Source of the DNA: DAIDKA01 sp036498905
Lineage (GTDB): Bacteria; Pseudomonadota; Gammaproteobacteria; Steroidobacterales; Steroidobacteraceae
Direction: 5' to 3'
DNA: 64,000 nt
Assembly (NCBI GenBank): GCA_036498905.1
Contig: DASYER010000122.1
Location: forward strand, 69,473 to 133,472
Part shown: positions 61,869 to 64,000 of the stretch, piece by piece
Layout: each line of letters starts with the position of its first letter
Position numbering within the stretch: position 1 is the first letter of the stretch
Notes under the pieces: generated by a model
The model's input: the letters and a program-made list of their open reading frames with translations, nothing else
What the model was told of the DNA's origin: nothing
Databases searched by the model: none
Position numbers and translations under genes: made by a program

Positions 61869-62276
61869 TTAGCGTCGCAGCGGCACAAGCCTGCGGATGC
61901 CTTCATCGCGCAGGTACAGACCGCCCCAGGCGATGAGCCCCATATACACGCCGAACAGGACCGAACTGAAAAGCGGGTCTTCTATGCGAATTTTGCTTGC
62001 CACCGCCCCACCATAGAATCCCGTCAACAGTATCGCCCCGAAAATCGCCGTACGCGGCCAGGCGTAAAGGAGCGTACATACAATGGCAATGATGCCGATC
62101 GGACGGATGGCCTGGACGGGATAGCCGATCTGAATCGTCGCGGCCACGGTATGAGATTCGAGGGCCAGCTTGCCGGCCGCATCGAGGAGCATGAACAGGA
62201 TCGTCAAGGCCGTCAGACTCCAGCCGATACGCCGTTGCCACTTGGACGGAGGGTTTGCGAGTGCGTCGGACAACAT
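61869..62276 (-). CDS. DoxX-like membrane protein
   Basis: A 135-residue protein with four hydrophobic segments (WSLTALTILFMLLDAAGKLA, IIAIVCTLLYAWPRTAIFG, FGAILLTGFYGGAVASKI, VLFGVYMGLIAWGGLYLR). These match the DoxX-like family of small integral membrane proteins. Role unknown. It lies 12 bases downstream of the SRPBCC gene and just before the ECF41 promoter. Confidence 0.8.
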   Translation of the reverse strand: MLSDALANPPSKWQRRIGWSLTALTILFMLLDAAGKLALESHTVAATIQIGYPVQAIRPIGIIAIVCTLLYAWPRTAIFGAILLTGFYGGAVASKIRIEDPLFSSVLFGVYMGLIAWGGLYLRDEGIRRLVPLRR

Positions 62277-62288
62277 CGTAGGTCTCCT

Positions 62289-62738
62289 TCAGTCTGGAAT
62301 CTGCGGCTCAACCAGGCGGGCCAGATTACGCAAGGACTCCTGCCAACCCAGGTAACACGCCTCCAGGGGAATGACGGTCGGAAGCCCTTCCTGCACGATA
62401 TTCAGCTCGGTACCCACCGACACCTTCGTCATCGTGACTGTCACTTGAATCTCCCCAGGCAGGTTCGGATCATCAAATTGATCCGTGTAGCGCACGCGCT
62501 CGCCCGGCACGAGTTCCAGATAGCTGCCCCCGAAGGAATGGCTCCTGCCCGTCGTAAAATTGGTAAAGGACATTTTGCGAGTGCCGCCGACCTTCGCGTC
62601 CAGATGATGCACTTTGCCGGTAAAGCCGTTTGGCGGTAACCAGCGTGCCAGCGCGTCGGGGTCCAGGAAGGCACGATAAATCTTCTCAGGCTTCGCTGTC
62701 AGAACGCGGTGCAGATGCACCGCCCGTTTCGTAGCCAT
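62289..62738 (-). CDS. SRPBCC (AHSA1-like) protein
   Basis: A 149-residue START-like protein: VLTAKPEKIYRAFLDPDALA, ARWLPPNGFTGKVHHLDAKV, NFTTGRSHSFGGSYLELVPG and LEACYLGWQESLRNLARLVE. It is distinct from the ArsR-linked SRPBCC protein at 54050. Ligand unknown. It probably shares a transcript with the DoxX-like gene. Confidence 0.87.
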   Translation of the reverse strand: MATKRAVHLHRVLTAKPEKIYRAFLDPDALARWLPPNGFTGKVHHLDAKVGGTRKMSFTNFTTGRSHSFGGSYLELVPGERVRYTDQFDDPNLPGEIQVTVTMTKVSVGTELNIVQEGLPTVIPLEACYLGWQESLRNLARLVEPQIPD

Positions 62739-62809
62739 GACGCGTACTCCCGTGATTCAGACAAAAAGAATGGAGGCGGCGGACAATCGATACGACGAAC
62801 GGGCCGGGC

Positions 62810-63661
62810 TCAAATCGACATTGATCCGCCAAAAAGCGTCTCGTGCCGGGCGCATATCGAAGGCCAAAGGGCTGCGGCTTCGGGAACATCGAGGTCGAAG
62901 CTGTCGCGAAGGGTCGTGACGAGCTCGTCCGCACCATTCAGCAACCTCTTGTCGACCCCCCTCGCACCCATGGATGCCAGAACACGGCCGCGCAGGGACA
63001 GATGCGAATCGAGTGCGCGACGTTGGACGACCAGGTTCTGAGTGAACGGGGAAGCCGGATCATTTTGCAGGTACTGGCACTTGCGCGCGAGCAGCGCCTC
63101 ATCTGCGGCGGTGCCGCGAAAGTCGAAGCTGAATGCCCCGCCGTTGCCGTGGCCGGTCTCGGAAAATCGCCAGTAACCATCATCAATCTCGCTGAGCCCG
63201 ACACGGTAGGGTAGATCCTCGCGTTCCAGGGCTTTCAGCGGCAACGGCTCCGCCAGACTTCCGCCAAATCCAACGTCGACGAGAAATGGCTCATGGAGGC
63301 GAACCAGCAGGCACAGGTGATTGCCCAGCTGTATATCGCCGGCCTGCACCCGCATGACACCGGCGCTCACGCGCATCACATCGAAGCCTATTTCCTTCAG
63401 CGCCCACCCCATCACGCCGTTCATTTCATAACACCAGCCGCCGCGTCCACGGCGAACGATCTTGTCGTAGTTCGCTGCCGGATCCAGGGCAAGGGGCCGC
63501 TGCAGCAATACGTCGAGATTCTCGAACGGGACCGCGTATTGATGAGCTCGATGTAGGGCAGTAAGCGTCGCGAGGTCCGGCCGCACGCTGCCATCGAAAC
63601 GTATGCGCTGCAAATAGACGGACAGATTCAAGGTGAGGTCCGATTCCGATGCCAGCGACAT
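62810..63661 (-). CDS. Arylamine N-acetyltransferase
   Basis: Transfers acetyl from acetyl-CoA to arylamines or hydrazines. The 283-residue protein has the Cys-His-Asp triad: Cys in RRGRGGWCYEMNGVMGW, His in GNHLCLLVRL and Asp in FLVDVGFGGSLAEPL. The N-terminal HRAHQYAVPFENLDVLLQRP is typical. The ATG at 63661 begins the conserved region; the frame extends upstream but is not family-like. It is divergent from the AraC-type regulator. Confidence 0.92.
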   Translation of the reverse strand: MSLASESDLTLNLSVYLQRIRFDGSVRPDLATLTALHRAHQYAVPFENLDVLLQRPLALDPAANYDKIVRRGRGGWCYEMNGVMGWALKEIGFDVMRVSAGVMRVQAGDIQLGNHLCLLVRLHEPFLVDVGFGGSLAEPLPLKALEREDLPYRVGLSEIDDGYWRFSETGHGNGGAFSFDFRGTAADEALLARKCQYLQNDPASPFTQNLVVQRRALDSHLSLRGRVLASMGARGVDKRLLNGADELVTTLRDSFDLDVPEAAALWPSICARHETLFGGSMSI

Positions 63662-63771
63662 TCTAGCCACATCCCAGCCTCGAATCCCCGCAGCGGCGTC
63701 CAGCGCTTTAGCTTGATAATGTCGATGCCGTTGCGCAAAATTCTCCCGATCTCGGTCTGAAGTTCCCCCCC

Positions 63772-64000
63772 ATGAGTGTCGATTCGGCAAGCCAGGACCC
63801 GCAGCTGTTGCGCCGCCTGCTGCGCGCGAAGGACCGGATGGATGCCGCCTCGCACGAGGAGTGGCCCGTCCGGCGGCTGGCGCGCGTGAGCTGCGTCTCC
63901 GAGGCCCACTTCGCGCGATCGTTCAAGGAAGCCTTCGGCGTCCCGCCGCACCGATACCTGCTCACGCGTCGACTCGAGCGGGCCAGGGCGCTGCTCCGCG
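63772..64000 (+). CDS. AraC-family regulator, cut at window end
   Basis: The first 76 residues of a regulator whose two-helix-turn-helix DNA-binding domain lies at the N-terminus: VRRLARVSCVSEAHFARSF, KEAFGVPPHRYLLTRRLERA. The rest is outside the window. It begins 110 bases from the divergent N-acetyltransferase. Regulators with this N-terminal layout are often fused to a glyoxalase-like or other domain, but that cannot be seen here. Confidence 0.8.
   Translation, partial: MSVDSASQDPQLLRRLLRAKDRMDAASHEEWPVRRLARVSCVSEAHFARSFKEAFGVPPHRYLLTRRLERARALLR

Overview
The window is one contiguous, gene-dense stretch of a high-GC bacterial chromosome, most likely from a gammaproteobacterium. Three things point that way: a Pseudomonas/Vibrio-style polar-flagellum layout (che genes, flgA/flgM/flgN divergent from flgBCDEFGHIJKL, then flagellin, fliD, fliS) with RpoN-type promoters at the top and FliA-type promoters on the late genes; a single-chain PurL of about 1,300 residues; and MltF next to TadA. 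A relative of Nevskiales, Steroidobacter or Xanthomonadales would fit, but I cannot fix the genus from sequence alone.

Positions 1-7,475 hold a chemotaxis cluster on the + strand: a 5'-truncated receptor, CheY, a small secreted protein, CheR, CheD, CheB and two tandem HDOD proteins. Positions 7,544-9,775 (- strand) hold flgA, flgM, flgN and a second flgM-like gene. Positions 9,997-20,323 are the rod/hook operon flgB to flgL. Flagellin, fliD and fliS follow to 23,894. A 5-kb gene for a Ser/Thr/Gln/Ala-rich protein built of 8-, 128- and 512-residue nested repeats lies at 24,163-29,166. It is followed by a probable glycosylation island (OGT-like GT41 fused to a methyltransferase, a GT25, a GT11 fucosyltransferase-like enzyme and a DUF268 methyltransferase-like protein), closed by flaG. 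I read 20.4-35.1 kb as one surface module: FliA-type promoters precede fliC, fliS, flaG and probably the repeat gene, and glycosyltransferases that could modify Ser/Thr-rich proteins sit among them.

From 35 to 46.5 kb the genes are mostly housekeeping: purL, a DUF1820 protein, an orphan T6SS-type FHA protein, a Rieske oxygenase, tRNA-Ser(CGA), mltF, tadA, a His-rich PadR regulator and a prolyl-hydroxylase-like oxygenase. Positions 46.5-53.2 kb form a probable uptake and degradation unit for an aromatic or phenoxy-type acid: TonB receptor, MarR regulator, TfdA-like dioxygenase and an aromatic-acid MFS transporter, tied together by repeats of an AAAGCATGCTTT-type palindrome. Positions 53.3-64 kb carry small stress or detoxification genes (VOC proteins, ArsR-SRPBCC pair, aldo/keto reductase, M50 protease, FMN reductase). 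Among them is an ECF41 sigma-factor operon with a recognisable ECF41 promoter, a carboxymuconolactone decarboxylase-like gene and a nitroreductase-peroxiredoxin fusion. The window ends inside an AraC-type regulator.
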